Below are positions 1-12,065 of a DNA stretch of 64,000 bases, piece after piece. The stretch spans positions 1,612,001 to 1,676,000 of the forward strand of contig VICG01000010.1 in NCBI GenBank assembly GCA_008692225.1, read 5' to 3'. The notes below the pieces were generated by a model, which worked only from the letters and a program-made list of their open reading frames with translations, made no database searches and was not told the DNA's origin. The position numbers and the translations under genes are program-made. Source of the stretch: Monilinia fructicola (Eukaryota; Ascomycota; Leotiomycetes; Helotiales; Sclerotiniaceae). Numbering within the stretch: position 1 is the stretch's first letter; the number at the start of each line of letters is the position of its first letter.

Positions 1-1149
1 AATATATAATTTAATATTATAAAAGTATTATATTATATCAATATTAAAGTAATTATATTTATATATATTCAACTGTAGCAAATATCACATACTTAAAGCA
101 TATGATATTTCATCACGCTAAACGATACTATACATATAAAAAATCTCTAAGTTCTCTAAAGATCTTTTACCTTCTTAGCTTTCTTATTCTAATTAATGAA
201 CCTTTATTAACTTACTCTAATATATAATCATAATATTAACAAGCTTTAGTTTGCTTTATAATACTATAAACAATATTATATTCTGCTTAATATATACTAC
301 TTTTATCTAGTGTATAGCCTTGTAAGAATTTTATTTTAAAAAATAAAATTATAAACAAAAGTTTAGGAAATATTAAATAAATTAATATATAATTTTTTTG
401 GGTTTTATTTTTTGATAAGTATGGATTTTTATCTATTATATATTTTATACTTCTTTTATATTTATAATTTTATTTTAATATGTTTTATTATTCTATTTTT
501 ATTTAAAAATATTATATAAAATCATTATTCTTTTTTAGTATATAAATAAACCTTTGATATTGAATAACTTTTTTTTATATATATCTTTTTTTCTTTTTAC
601 ATTTAAATTATTCTAATTTAAATTAAGCTTTTTAAAAATAAGCTTTTTTAATAGAAATTTTATTTACTTTCTTAGTTATTTATTTAATATTCATCTTTAG
701 ATATATAATCTTTACTATTATTTATTTAAATATTATTGCTGATTCAAATATTATTATTTATTTGAATATTTAAATATTATCGTTTATTTGAATATTAATT
801 TATTATTTATCTTTATATTAAGTTTATTTTTGTATTATATATCTTCTTTTCCTTTTTTAAATATTTTTAATATTCCTTTTTTATTAATGATTTATAGTTA
901 TTTAATTAAATATTATTAAATATATTGAAATATTATATTATATACTTTTAAATGTTTTTTATAAAAAATTATCCTCTTCCTTATATTTATTATTCTCTAT
1001 ATTAAAACTAATTTTATTTAATATTATATTCTTTTTTTTTCATTAAGTTTATTATATAATAAATATATACTCTCTTTTGATTTTATAATATTATATATAA
1101 TCTTTAATTTTAAATTTATTACTACAAAATATTCTTAATATAAACATTA
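1..1149. other. AT-rich isochore, no identifiable element
   Basis: Very AT-rich sequence full of TpA, with stops in all frames. I see no coding region, RNA gene or clear repeat here. By position it is the left part of the mobile-element-rich isochore and probably consists of transposon DNA decayed beyond recognition. Confidence 0.6.
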
Positions 1150-1993
1150 AATCACCTACCCTACTTTTCGCCACCCCCCTCATTTAGCCAGCATTTTATA
1201 CTAAAAACAGCCATTTTGATATATTTATTACTCTACAAAAAATAAATATACATATTTTAGATTTTAACTAAAGCTTCTATATATAATTATTAATAAATTT
1301 ACAAAATCTTAAATTTTTATGACTTTTTTTTATAAAAAGTAATAAAAGATTATCAAAAATTAAACTTCTCGATTTTAGATTTATATAGAAATTATATATA
1401 AAATTAAAACTATAAATTTTTTTTTCAATTTTTAAATAAAAATAATTAAAAATAATCTTTAAATTTTAATAGGATTTATTAATTAATATATAGTAAATAA
1501 ATTATTTAAAATATATATAATAATTTAAAATTATTAAGTAAATTAAGATTAAAAATTTTTTACCTAAAATTTTATTGTTAAAATGTAAAAAATCTATATT
1601 AAAATTTATTATAAAATATTAATATACTATTAAAATAATAAATTCAATTAAAATTAACTTTAAAATTCTTTAAAAATTTTAAGATTGTTTTTAGTTATTT
1701 TTATCAAATAAATATAACTTGTTTAAAGATTATAATTTTATATAAAATTTATATATTAAACAAAAATTGAAATTTTAATTTTCTATAATCCTTTATAACT
1801 TTTTATAAAAAAAATCGCAAAAATTTAAGATTTTCAAAATATATTAATAATTGTATATACTTATAGAAGGTTCAATTAAAATTTAAAATATATATATTTA
1901 TTTTTTTATAAAGTTATAAATAAATCAAAATGGCCGTTTTTAGTATAGAATGTTGGCCAAATGGAGGGGTAGCGAAAAGTAGGGTAGATGATT
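1150..1993. mobile_element. TIR element family A, copy A1 (MITE-like, 844 bp)
   Basis: The two ends are inverted repeats of roughly 70 bp. The left end begins AATCACCTACCCTACTTTTC and continues through a run of C and the motif TTAGCCAGCATTTTA. The right end is its reverse complement with a few transitions. A TA dinucleotide flanks each end (1148-1149 and 1994-1995), as expected for a Tc1/mariner-type target duplication. The interior is AT-rich with no reading frame, so this is a non-autonomous element. The TIRs keep far more G and C than the interior. A second full copy lies at 47010-47826 and half a copy at 8326-8584. Confidence 0.85.
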
Positions 1994-3072
1994 TATATTA
2001 ATTTAATCATTTTTATTTTTAATATTTAAAATAATATTATTACTAAATTTATTTAAAACATTTATATAAGTATATTAATTTATTTATTATATATATCTAC
2101 AAAGTTTCTTATGTTTTTTATTATAATATTAATATATTATTATAATTATTCAATTATTATCATTATTATTATTATTAACTATTATTTATATTCATTTAAT
2201 ATATATATTTATTTATAATCTAATAATTTATTATTAATTAAAATTTAAAGATAATCTATTTATATAAAATTAATATTACTTAATAAAATGGTTTAATTTA
2301 TATATTTCATTTATTAATTGAATATTTTCAAATATAATATAAAATATATATAATCAATTATAAATCTTAAATATGCTTAAAATAATCTTTTTTAATATTA
2401 TTATAATAAAATATTATAATCTAACATTTAAAACATTTATAATTGATTATATATAAAAATAAAAACAATCTCTATATATAACTCAAACGTTTTAATAATA
2501 AATTATTATTAATATATTATAATGTTTAAAATACTTATAAATAATTATTTTTTATAAAACATTTAAATATTATTATTTCAAAATTTTATATAAATATTAT
2601 ATCATCTAAAAATAATTATAAGATTATATATTAATTCCTTATTATACTTTTTTTAATTTATTTCAAAAATAATAATAAAAAAAATAATAATACCAAATTT
2701 ATAAATTTAAAATATTTTTATATAAATCAAATATATAACTTTACTTTTTGTATACTTTTCGAATTTATTAAATTAATATTAAATATTAAATTTTTTGTTT
2801 TAAAGAATAAATTTATTAAATATTATATACATTATAAAGAAATCAAATAAATTTACAATAAATTATATTATATTATTACTATATATTTATATAATACATT
2901 ATTTTATTAAATTAATAATTTATACTTTTTTATATTTTTAGATAGGATTTAATAATTAAAATTATAAAGCTATATTTATAATATTTATTATATATTAATA
3001 AAAATTATTTAATATTATGTTTATTTTAAAATATTTAATAAAAATAATAAATAAATTATATATTAATATATA
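1994..3072. other. AT-rich isochore, no identifiable element
   Basis: AT-rich sequence between copies of families A and C. I find no gene, tandem array or recognisable element end. Confidence 0.55.
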
Positions 3073-3906
3073 TAATAAATTACTTTTATATTATAAAAAA
3101 TCAAGAAAATTACTATTATACTATAAAACTCAAAATAATTTTATTATACTACTATTTAGATTTTATAATAAAATTAATAATAACAAATTAATAATTATAT
3201 CATTTCGAAATAAAGAAATTAAAAGAAAATAACTAAAATAAAAAAAAGTTAAAAATAGAATAGTTAAAATAAAATAACCGAAATAAAAAAACCAAAATAA
3301 AATAGTTAAAATAAAATAATTAAAATAAAAAGGTTAAAATAAAATAATTAAAATAAAATAATAAAAATAAAAAGATTAGAATAAAATAGCTAAAATAAAA
3401 AGGTTAAAATAAAATAACTAAAATAAAAAGATTAGGAATAACAAAATTAAGAATAAAATAATTGAAATAAAATTATTAAAATAAAAGGATCGAAATAATT
3501 AATTATTTTCGAAATAGCTAAAATAATTAATCATTTTTAAAAAAGCCAAAATAATTAATCATTTTTGAAATAATTAAAATAATTAATTATCCTTCAAAAT
3601 AATTGAAATAATTAATTACCTTTAAAATAGCTAAAATAATTAATTATTTTTTAAAATAATTAAAATGATTAATTACCCTTTAAAATAATTGAAATAATTA
3701 AAATAATTAAACTCTTAAAATAGAACGAAAAATCAGAGCTTTTTTGTTAATTAATAATCAACCAATTAAAAAATATTAGATTTTGAAAATTAAATTTTAT
3801 TAAAATAAATATAGTATTTTAAATAGTATTATAATAAAATAAATCCGATTTTTATAATATAAAAGTAATTATTTTAAGTTTTTATAATATAAAAATAGTT
3901 TACTAT
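3073..3906. mobile_element. TIR element family C, copy C0 (RIP-degraded, 834 bp)
   Basis: The left end reads TAATAAATTACTTTTATA, which matches the family C terminus CGGTAAATTACTCTTATA after C-to-T and G-to-A changes. The right end, near AGTTTACTAT, is the matching inverted end. The flanking 8-mers (AATATATA and TATATATA) differ at one position, compatible with the family's 8-bp target duplication. The interior 3240-3720 is a decayed purine-rich array of roughly 10-bp units like AAAATAAAAT, the degraded form of the GGAATGGAAG-type decamers seen in C2. The apparent 71-residue frame inside (3017-3232) is not a gene. Confidence 0.65.
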
Positions 3907-3948
3907 TATATATATTATATCTAAACTTTTTATATCCCTTTAAAACTA

Positions 3949-4933
3949 CTTTCTGGTTTTTTTAATAATATTTAAGATCATATTAAAATATTCTTAATTT
4001 AAATTAAAAACGTTTTAAAATAGGTTAAACTAATTTAATATAATTTAAAATAACTTAAAATAATTGAAAATAGTATTAAGACTTATTTGAATTAATATTA
4101 ACATTATTTTAAGTTAATTTTAAAATGGTATTAAAATATAAAATCAGCATTATTATAATAACTCGCTAACTGTTTTAAAATAATATTAAGATATTTTAAG
4201 ATAGCTTAAAAAATAAAGCTTCCAATTTAAAAGTGGATTTGCCTCATTTTCTTTAAAAAAAAGGTGGAAAAAATTAAAATTAATATTCTTATTATTCTTA
4301 TTATTCTTATTATTCTTATTATTCTTATTATTCTTATTATTTCTTATTATTCTTATTATTCTTATTATTCTTTTATTATTCTTATTATTCTTATTATTCT
4401 TATTATTCTTATTATTTCTTATTATTTTATTATTCTTATTATTCTTATTTATTCTTATTTTTCTTATTTTTCTTATTTTTCTATTCTTCTTTTTATTATT
4501 AATTTTTTTTAGCTATAAATAGATCATTCTAATTATTTAATTAAATACCTAATAATAAATTGATAATTAATATTTTAAATTTCTATATATTATTATAATT
4601 AATTAAATTATAATTTTAATATGATATTAAAATAATAATAACATTGTTTTGATATAATCTTCAATTATTAAATTATTTTAAACTATTTTAAGATATTTTA
4701 AAATATTTTAAGATATTTTAAAATATTTAAGATATTTAAAATATTTTAAGATATTTTAAAATATTTTAAGATATTTTAGAATATTTCGAAATATATTAAT
4801 ATATTTTATTAATTTAAATTATTTTAAGATTAATTTAAATTAATTTAATATTAACTTAAAATACTAAAATACTTTAAATCTATTTTAAAAATATTTTAAT
4901 ATAATAATAAATATATTTAATTACGTTATTAAG
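3949..4933 (-). mobile_element. TIR element family H, copy H1 (985 bp, SSR-expanded)
   Basis: Reverse-oriented copy flanked by TA (3947-3948 and 4934-4935). The + strand begins CTTTCTGGTTTTTTTAATAA and ends near TTACGTTATTAAG, matching the H termini. It contains the conserved short hairpin region (around 4232-4262) and, at the usual internal site, a long imperfect TTATTC/TTA microsatellite (about 4284-4480), which accounts for its extra length. There is no coding sequence; the Ile-rich frame there is microsatellite only. Confidence 0.75.
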
Positions 4934-4983
4934 TAATTTTGATTTATTTAATAATTATAAATTATTATATATAAATATATATT

Positions 4984-5880
4984 TTAATATATTTCTTTTA
5001 TACTATAAAAAGTTAGATTAATAGTTTTTATACTATAAAAATCAAAGTTATTATATTTTAATATTATTTAAATTATATATTTTTTAAATAGATTTTATAA
5101 AATATAAAATTTATTTAAAAAAATATAAAATCTAAATATCAAACTATACATTTTTAATATTTAATATTTTAATTAATTAATTATTAGATAATAATAATCA
5201 AAAAAACTTTAATTTTTGATTTTACCTTTAAAATTTAATTATTCTAATTATTTTGAAAATAATCCACTATTTTAATTATTTTTTAAAGTTAATTATTTAA
5301 TGATATAATTGAATATATTTAACAGATTCAAAGAATCAACCTTAGAGAAATATAAAAATCATATAACTATTATCATATAATTATTATACTTATACTATAA
5401 AAGGTTTAAAATGAAAAAACACAAAACCTTAAATTCTTAACGGTTTGTATAATTGGTTATAAATAAACAATAAAAATTGTAATTAATCGAGTATTAATAA
5501 ACAAAAAACCTTAATTTTTTAATACCAACTTTCCGTTTTACCTTCGGAACTTAATTATTCCAATCATTTCAGCTTATTCCATTTCGGCCATTTTAAAGGG
5601 TAGCCAACCATTTCAGCCATTTCGAAGGTGATCAACCATTTCAGTTATTTCGAAGGTGGTCAACCATTTCAGTTATTTCGAAGGTGGTCAACCATTTCAG
5701 TTATTTCGAAGGTGGTCAACCATTTCAGTTATTTCGAAGATGATCAACCATTTCAATCTATTCTATTTCAGCCCATTCCATTTCAGCTTATTTCATTTCG
5801 GCTTATTTTATTCCGACCATTCCATTTCGCTTATTTTATATAAGCCTATTTTATTTCGAAATAATAATCAATAAATAATA
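4984..5880. mobile_element. TIR element family C, copy C5 (truncated at right)
   Basis: The left end around 4984 (TAATATATTTCTTTTATAC) is a mutated family C terminus, followed by the subterminal motif ACTATAAAAATCAAAG found in other copies. The interior carries the pyrimidine-rich TTTCGGCCATTCC-type decamer array and a 28-bp minisatellite. A family B element begins at 5881. I could not find this copy's right terminus beyond B, so it is called truncated. Confidence 0.5.
5623..5756. repeat. 28-bp minisatellite, about 4.8 units
   Basis: Units begin CGAAGGTGGTCAACCATTTC at 5623, 5651, 5679 and 5707, with a partial fifth unit from 5735. The units are nearly identical (GGTGATC versus GGTGGTC). The array lies inside family C copy C5 and is much less AT-rich than its surroundings. 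The repetitive peptide frames across it are a by-product of the array. Confidence 0.9.
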
Positions 5881-6673
5881 CTTAAATGCGTTTTAAAAAA
5901 AATATAAGCGAATATAAAACTTACAATTATTTAATGAAACTTTAATATAATCTTAAATAATTTATATGTATATTAGATTTAATATTTTAATATCTTTCTA
6001 TAAAGTTTTAATATTATAAAAATAATTTTTAAAAGAATAATACTACTATAAAGTTAATAATTTTAAAAAATTTAAGAATTTATTAATATATTAACTTAAA
6101 ATTCACCGATATATAAATTTTGAAAAATAAAATTATAAAAAAAATAATATAATCTTCAAAGTTTTATTAAATATTTTTAGAATTTAATATTATTTATTAT
6201 ACTAATATATATATTAATATAAAAAAAAAAATTAACATTTTTAATAAAAAAATATACTTATATAATTCAAATAAGCGAATTTATCCTTTTAAAACTTGTA
6301 AATTTTCTTATATTTTCAACTTTATTAATATATATTTTAAATATTTATAAAGATATAAAAATTTTAAAATAATGTATTTAAAATTTAGCTTTTTTTTTAT
6401 TAATCAATAAAGTTTAATAAATTTAATTATAATATTTGTTAAACTATTTAATATTAATACAAATCTTTAATTTTTTCATTAAATTTTTAATATTCATATA
6501 TTTTATTATACTATTATTTATTTAATATTAGATTTTATAATACAAAATTTTTATAGTAAATATAAAAAATACTAAATCTATAATATTTATAAATCTTATA
6601 AAATTATATTAAGGTTCTATTGAATAATTATAAGTTATATTTTAGTATATACCTTTTTTAAAACCCACCCAAA
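5881..6673 (-). mobile_element. TIR element family B, copy B1 (793 bp, RIP-degraded)
   Basis: TA lies on both sides (5879-5880 and 6674-6675). The left end CTTAAATGCGTTTTAAAA corresponds to the intact B end CTCGGGCGCGTTTTAAAA, and the right end CCCACCCAAA corresponds to CCCGCCCGAG. All the differences are transitions of the RIP type. Length and interior match the better preserved copies at 28654 and 30392. There is no reading frame. Confidence 0.8.
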
Positions 6674-7142
6674 TAAATAATAAATAATAAATAATAAATA
6701 ATAAAAGTTTATTATTATAATAAAGATATATTATTATATAATTATAAAAAAAGCTAATTATAATTTATATATAATTAAGAATATATTAAGAAAAAATATA
6801 AAAAATTATAAAGCTTTTTATAAAATCTAACTTTTAAATAAAATAGAAAAAGATCAAAAAATTAAATAAATAAAATAAAAAGAAAAATATAAAAAAACAT
6901 ATTAAAAAGAATAGTATTAAAAATATATTAAAAAAGATAAAAAAAAATATAAAAAGAAAAAAAGGTATAAAAATATAATATAATATTATTTATATATTTA
7001 ATATAAAATATAACTTATTAAAATATATATTTATAATATAAGAGTATTTATATTAGAATTAAAAAAGTAAAAAATAAATATCTAATAATAAAGGATTTTA
7101 AAAATAATTTCTTTCTTAAATTTTATTATTATTATTATTATA
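6674..7142. other. AT-rich stretch with short AAATAAT tandem
   Basis: An AAATAAT-type repeat (about 6672-6706) follows the B1 insertion. The rest is AT-rich without a recognisable element, apart from a short TTA run (about 7125-7141) immediately before MITE I. That run may be the microsatellite core of a broken H copy whose other part lies at 7298-7414. Confidence 0.4.
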
Positions 7143-7297
7143 TTAGCATTTGCGGAAAATGAATTTTTAGATTTTGAATTCGTAGAATTTTATTAGCTTC
7201 GAACAAAGTGAGCAATGAGGGTTTAGGGGCTAGCCTTTATTAGGAAATAAAATTCGACGAATCCAACGTCTAAAAATTTATCTTCCGCGAGTGCTAG
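7143..7297. mobile_element. MITE family I (155 bp, GC-preserved)
   Basis: A compact foldback element with inverted repeats of about 53 bp. The left arm starts TTAGCATTTGCGGAAAATGA and the right arm, reverse complemented, starts CTAGCACTCGCGGAAGATAA. TA flanks both sides (7141-7142 and 7298-7299). The central part around 7196-7245 holds the most G+C-rich stretch of the first 20 kb. It is too small to encode anything. Its preserved composition suggests a recent insertion, or one too short or too rare to be mutated by RIP. Only one copy is in the window. Confidence 0.8.
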
Positions 7298-7414
7298 TAT
7301 TATATTTAAACGTTTTTAAAATAAGTTTAAAATGTTTTAGTATTCTAAAATAATATTAAATTAAATTAAACTAATTTAAATTAATTTTAAAATAAATTAA
7401 ATTTATAAATTATA
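7298..7414 (+). mobile_element. Family H fragment
   Basis: The segment contains AAACGTTTTTAAAATAAG and TTTTAGTATTCTAAAATAAT, matching the left subterminal part of H (AAACGTTCTTAAAATGG, then TTTTAGTATTTTAAGATAAT). The terminus itself is missing. It is cut on the left by MITE I and on the right by a C copy. Confidence 0.4.
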
Positions 7415-8325
7415 TAGTATATTACTCTTATACTAAAAAAAATTAAAATAGTTAATATTTTTATATTACAAAAAATCAAAGTGATTTTATTATAATACTA
7501 TTAGTATTTGAATTCTATATTTTTTGATTAAAATCTATAATAGAATTTATTTAAAATTTATACAATCTTAAAGCTTTTATAAGTTAAATATTCTAAAATG
7601 TTTTATTAACTAAAAGCTAATTGATCCAAAAAAACTATATAATATTTATATAAGAATATAGAAATTTCAATCAAAGTATATAATTATATTATATTGATAT
7701 TATAAGCTAAAAACAATAAATAAAATAATATTAAAATAAAATATTAGTAATTATATTTTTTAGATTATACATTTTCTAAATATATAATTTTTAAGTTTAT
7801 TAGATTTAAATTGTTGAAAAATAAATATTATATATAAGCTTTATAAAATAAGCTATAAAAAAAGGTTATAAAAAGTTACTATTATATAATATTAATAAGC
7901 TTTAAATAAATTATATTATTAATCAGTTTAAATAGCTGTATTTAAAGTTCGTATAATAAAATTTATAATATCAATAAATCAATAATTATATTATTTCGAA
8001 AAAATAAAAAAATTCAAATAAAAGTATTAAAATGAAAAAGCTGAAATGAAAGGGTTGGAATAGAATGATTAATATAAAATACTAATGATTAGAATAAAAT
8101 AATTAAAATAAAAAAGTTAAAATAAAAGAGTTGGAATGAAATAATCAGAATTGAATAAATTGAAATAAAAGGATTGAAATAGAATAACTAAAATAAAAAG
8201 ATTAAAAATAAAATAATTAAAATAACAAGGTGAATATAAAATAATCAGAATAAAATAATCGAAATAATTAATTATTTTTGAAAAAGCAAAAATAGTTGAT
8301 TATTTCTAAAAATAGCTAAAATAAT
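7415..8325. mobile_element. TIR element family C, copy C6 (right end lost)
   Basis: The left end TAGTATATTACTCTTATAC resembles the C terminus. The subterminal motif AATCAAAGTGATTTTATTAT is intact, and the interior 8030-8260 shows the degraded decamer array (GAAATGAAAG-like units). The right terminus was not found; sequence passes into a family A fragment at about 8326. Confidence 0.5.
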
Positions 8326-8584
8326 TAATTAAATCTTTATATAAATCTAAAATTGAAATTTTAATTCTTTATTATCTTTTATTATTGTTATTAAAAAAAT
8401 CTTAAAAATTGAAAAATTTTAAAATTTATTGATATAAATAATTATATAAGGTTTTAATTAAAATTTGAAAAATAAATATTTATTTTTGGTAAAGTTAGTA
8501 TTAATATATTAAGATAATTATTTTTGATATAAAATGTTAATTTAATGAGAAAAAAAGGATTAGTAAAAAGTAAAGTAAACAATT
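8326..8584. mobile_element. Family A fragment, copy A2 (right half, RIP-degraded)
   Basis: This matches positions about 1741-1993 of A1 over its whole length, including TTGAAATTTTAATT, the poly-A/T stretch, and the right TIR. That TIR has decayed to a G-poor form ending AGTAAAGTAAACAATTTAA. The left half of the element is absent. Confidence 0.55.
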
Positions 8585-8599
8585 TAATTTATAAAGCTA

Positions 8600-9469
8600 A
8601 AAAGACAAATTAATATCAATTGATATGAATTTGATTATTAATCTAAGGATTTTTTTAATAATTAATAAACTTACAATTAAAAATATAATAATTAAAAGTT
8701 TTAAACAAATTAAATACAATAAAAATAATTTTAATTATAATCTATTAATAAATAAATAAAGCTTTTATAATTTTAATAAGTTTTAATAGTTGATTATAAT
8801 ATTTATAAGAAAAAGTTAAAAAAATATTATCAATGTTTTTAATATTTTGCTCAAAATTGATTCAATTATAATTTAATTTTTTAGGGTTTATTAACATTTA
8901 AATATATTGATTTTTTATAATTTGTATTATATCTTCTTTAGTTTTAATTTTTTTTGCAAATATAAAAATTAATCGAAATTATTATATCTTCTAAAAGAAA
9001 TAAAATTAATAGAACTTTTGTTCATTTTTTATAATTTATTATATTTATAATATTTATTATATTTATTTATTATATTTGTAAACAATTAAAGCAAATTATA
9101 ATCAAATCAATAGTTTAAATTATTTTTTATGTTAACGGTTTTTAACCTTGAATATAATAAAGCTTTTTTTGAAGGGTTTTTCAAAAGTTTATTTATTAAT
9201 TTTTTATAATAGTTACAATTATACCTTATCGTATATTTTACATTTTTAATTATTTTATTCTAAAACTGTATTATAAATTAATACATTAATATTTTTTATA
9301 TAAAATTAAAGTTATATATTAATAAATAAATAATAAATAATCATTTTACTTTAATTATATCCTTGAATTTGTGAATAAATTTTTTTAAAACATAATTTAA
9401 AATTTTAAAAAATCTTTTTTTTCTTATAATATTTTCTTTAATTTATACTTCAATTTTTTAATAAAAGTA
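8600..9469 (+). mobile_element. LINE-like family F, internal fragment
   Basis: It shares an ordered series of motifs with F copy a at about 15720-16360 (for example TATAATAATTAAAG, then TATAATCTATTAATAAA against TATAATCCACTAATAAA). It has no coding capacity and is heavily AT-converted. It lacks both F ends and is followed directly by B2. Confidence 0.45.
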
Positions 9470-10293
9470 TTCAAACACATTTCAAAAAAGTCATAAACAA
9501 ATACAAAACTTATAATTATGAAAGGAAATTTTAATATCATTTTATTTGATTTATATACATATTAAATTTAGTACATTATAATCTTATTATAAACTAAAAG
9601 TTTTCATGTTATAAAAGTTATTTTAAAAAGAAAACTAATATTATAAGATTAATAATCTTAAAATATTTTAAAATTTATTAGTATTAATATATTAACTTGA
9701 AATTCAATAATATATAAAAAATAAAAATTAATATTATATAGGAAAATATTAGTAATATAAAATTCAAAGTTTCATTAAATATTTTTAAAATTTAATATTA
9801 TTTATTACATTAATATAAAAATTCAAATAAAAAATAAAAAATTAGAATTTGAGTTTTTAAAGAAAAATATACTTATAAAAATCTAAATAAACAAATTTAC
9901 TCTTTTAAAACATTTAAATCTTTCTAGATTTTAAATTGTATTAATATAATATAAATTTTAAATATTAATAAAGATATTAAAGATTTAAGATAAAATATTT
10001 AAATTTCAACTCTTATTTTGTTATTTAATAAAATTCAATAAATTCAATTATAACATTCTTTAAACTATTTAATATTATTAAAGATCTTTGATTTTTTATT
10101 GAATTTTTAATATTCATACATTTTATGATATTATTATTCATTTAGTATTATATTTTAAAATGGAAAATCTTTATAATAAATATAAAGATACTAAATTTAT
10201 AATATCTATAAATTTTATAAAATTTTATTTAAAATTTTATTAAATAATTTCAAATTTTATTTTTACATATGATTTTTTTAACACCTACCCAAG
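9470..10293 (-). mobile_element. TIR element family B, copy B2 (824 bp, RIP-degraded)
   Basis: Flanked by TA (9468-9469, 10294-10295). The left end TTCAAACACATTTCAAAA corresponds to CTCGGGCGCGTTTCAAAA, and the right end CACCTACCCAAG to CGCGCCCGAG. The subterminal AATACAAAACTTATAATTAT is shared with other B copies. Length and order agree with the family. Confidence 0.7.
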
Positions 10294-10622
10294 TAGATAT
10301 ACTAGTAAATAATAATTTTTTGAATTTTCTTTTTATTCAATAATATACTTTTTTAATAAAATCAAAATTTAAAAACGAAATAAATAAATTAATATTTTAT
10401 TTAAAATATTCTAATCAAATTATATAAGTATACTTTAAGTATATCTTTGTTTTATTTTCTATAAAAATAAATTTAGATTTTAATTTATTAAATAATAAAA
10501 ATATTATTAATATAATAATTTAATTATAATATATTTTCAAAATAAAACTTTAATTTTTTTTATGTTTTTTTGAAAATATTAATAAAGATTTATAATTTTA
10601 ATTGATTGATTTTTATATTATA
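10294..10622. other. AT-rich stretch, nothing identified
   Basis: AT-rich sequence between B2 and H2. It may continue the F fragment interrupted by B2, but I could not align it convincingly. No gene or array is visible. Confidence 0.4.
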
Positions 10623-11234
10623 TTTAATAATGTAATTAAATATATTTAATATTATATTTAAACATTTGAAAAATGGTTTTAAACTATTTTAATATTTTAA
10701 AATAATATCAAACTATTTTAAGCTAATCTTAAAATAAATTAAATCGACAAAATATATTAATATATTTTAAAAATATATTAGAATATCTTAAAATGACTTA
10801 AAATAATTTAATAATTAAAGATTATATTAAAACTGTATTAAGATTATCTTAATACCGTATTGAAGTTATAATATAATTAAATATCATAATATATAGAAAT
10901 TTAAAAATTTAATTATCAAATTATTATTAATTATTTAATCGAGTAATTAAAATGATTTGTTTACGATAAAAATAAAAATAAAAATAAAAATAAAAATAAA
11001 AATAAAAATAAAAATAAAAATAAAAATAAAAAAAAATAAAAATAAAAATAAAAATAAAAATAAAAATAAAATAAAAAATAAAAATAAAAATAAAAATAAA
11101 AATAAAAATAAAAATAAAAATAAAAATAAAAATAAAATAAAAATAAAAATAAAAAAAAATAAAAATAAAAATAAAAATAAAAATAAAAATAAAAATAAAA
11201 ATAAAAATAAAAATAAAATAAAAATAAAATAAAA

Positions 11235-11265
<31 letters not shown>

Positions 11266-11739
11266 TAAAAATAAAAATAAAAATAAAAATAAAAATAAAA
11301 ATAAAAATAAAAATAAAAAATAAAAATAAAAATAAAAATAAAAAAAAATAAAAATAAAAATAAAAATAAAAATAAAAATAAAATAAAAAAAAATAAAAAT
11401 AAAAATAAAAATAAAAATAAAAATAAAAATAAAAATAAAATAAGAATAATAATAATGATTTTTACTTTTTTTTAAAAAAATTAAGGCAAATCTATTTTTA
11501 AAGCTTTATTTTTTAAGCTATCTTAAAATATCTCAACACTATTTTAAAACGATTAATAAGCTATTACAACAATACCAATTTAATTTCATTTTGAAATTAG
11601 CTTAAAATGATATTAACACCAATTTAAATAAATCTTAATTATATTTTAAGCTATTTTAAGCTATTTTAAATTATTTTAAATTATATTAAATTGAAAATAT
11701 TTTAATATAATGTTAAACATTATTAAAAAAGCCATAAAG
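10623..11739 (+). mobile_element. TIR element family H, copy H2 (1,117 bp, SSR-expanded)
   Basis: Flanked by TA (10621-10622, 11740-11741). The left end TTTAATAATGTAATTAAATA is the degraded form of CTTAGTGGCGCAATTGAATA. The right end AAAAAAGCCATAAAG is intact. A very long AAAAAT microsatellite (10965-11442) sits at the internal site that carries shorter arrays in other copies. The remnant of the tRNA-like segment just before it reads TTTAATCGAGTAATTAAAAT. Confidence 0.8.
10965..11442. repeat. AAAAAT hexanucleotide microsatellite, about 480 bp
   Basis: Almost continuous (AAAAAT)n with a few one-base length variants, ending AAAATAAGAATAATAATAAT. It is the expanded core of H2. The Lys/Asn/Ile-rich frame across it is not a protein. 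Confidence 0.95.
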
Positions 11740-11756
11740 TATTATTAATAACTTTT

Positions 11757-12065
11757 TGAATTTTTTTTTAAAAGAAAAATAAAGAAAATCCACTTTTAAA
11801 ACTTTATTTTTTAAAATATTTTATAATATTTTAACATTATTTCAATACCATTTAAAAACAATTAATAAATTATTGTATTAATGTTAATTTGATATCATTT
11901 GAAAATTAGCTTAAAATTAGCTTTAAAATTAGTTTAAAATGATAATAATATTAATTTAAATAGATTTTAATTATAATTTCAACTATTTTAAACTATTTTC
12001 AAACATTTTTAATTTAAATCAAAAATATTTTAATATATTCTTAAACATTATTAAAAGAATTATAA
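11757..12065 (+). mobile_element. Family H right-half fragment
   Basis: It begins near TTTTTTTTAAAAGAAAAATA and follows the right half of H: the hairpin remnant AAAATCCACTTTTAAAACTT, GATTAATAAATTATTG, and the end ATTATTAAAAGAATTATAAA. It lacks the left half and lies 17 bp after H2. Confidence 0.5.

Noticed and set aside
4264..4512. 82-residue Ile/Leu-rich frame
   Set aside because: Translation of the TTATTC microsatellite in H1, not a membrane protein.
5623..5756. CRISPR-like array
   Set aside because: Units are directly adjacent without unique spacers, and the context is a eukaryotic transposon.
5628..5874. Two overlapping frames with repeated NHFSYFEGG-like units
   Set aside because: Produced by the 28-bp minisatellite. 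A unit length not divisible by three makes all frames look repetitive.
10957..11232. Lys/Asn/Ile-rich 91-residue frame
   Set aside because: Translation of the AAAAAT array in H2.
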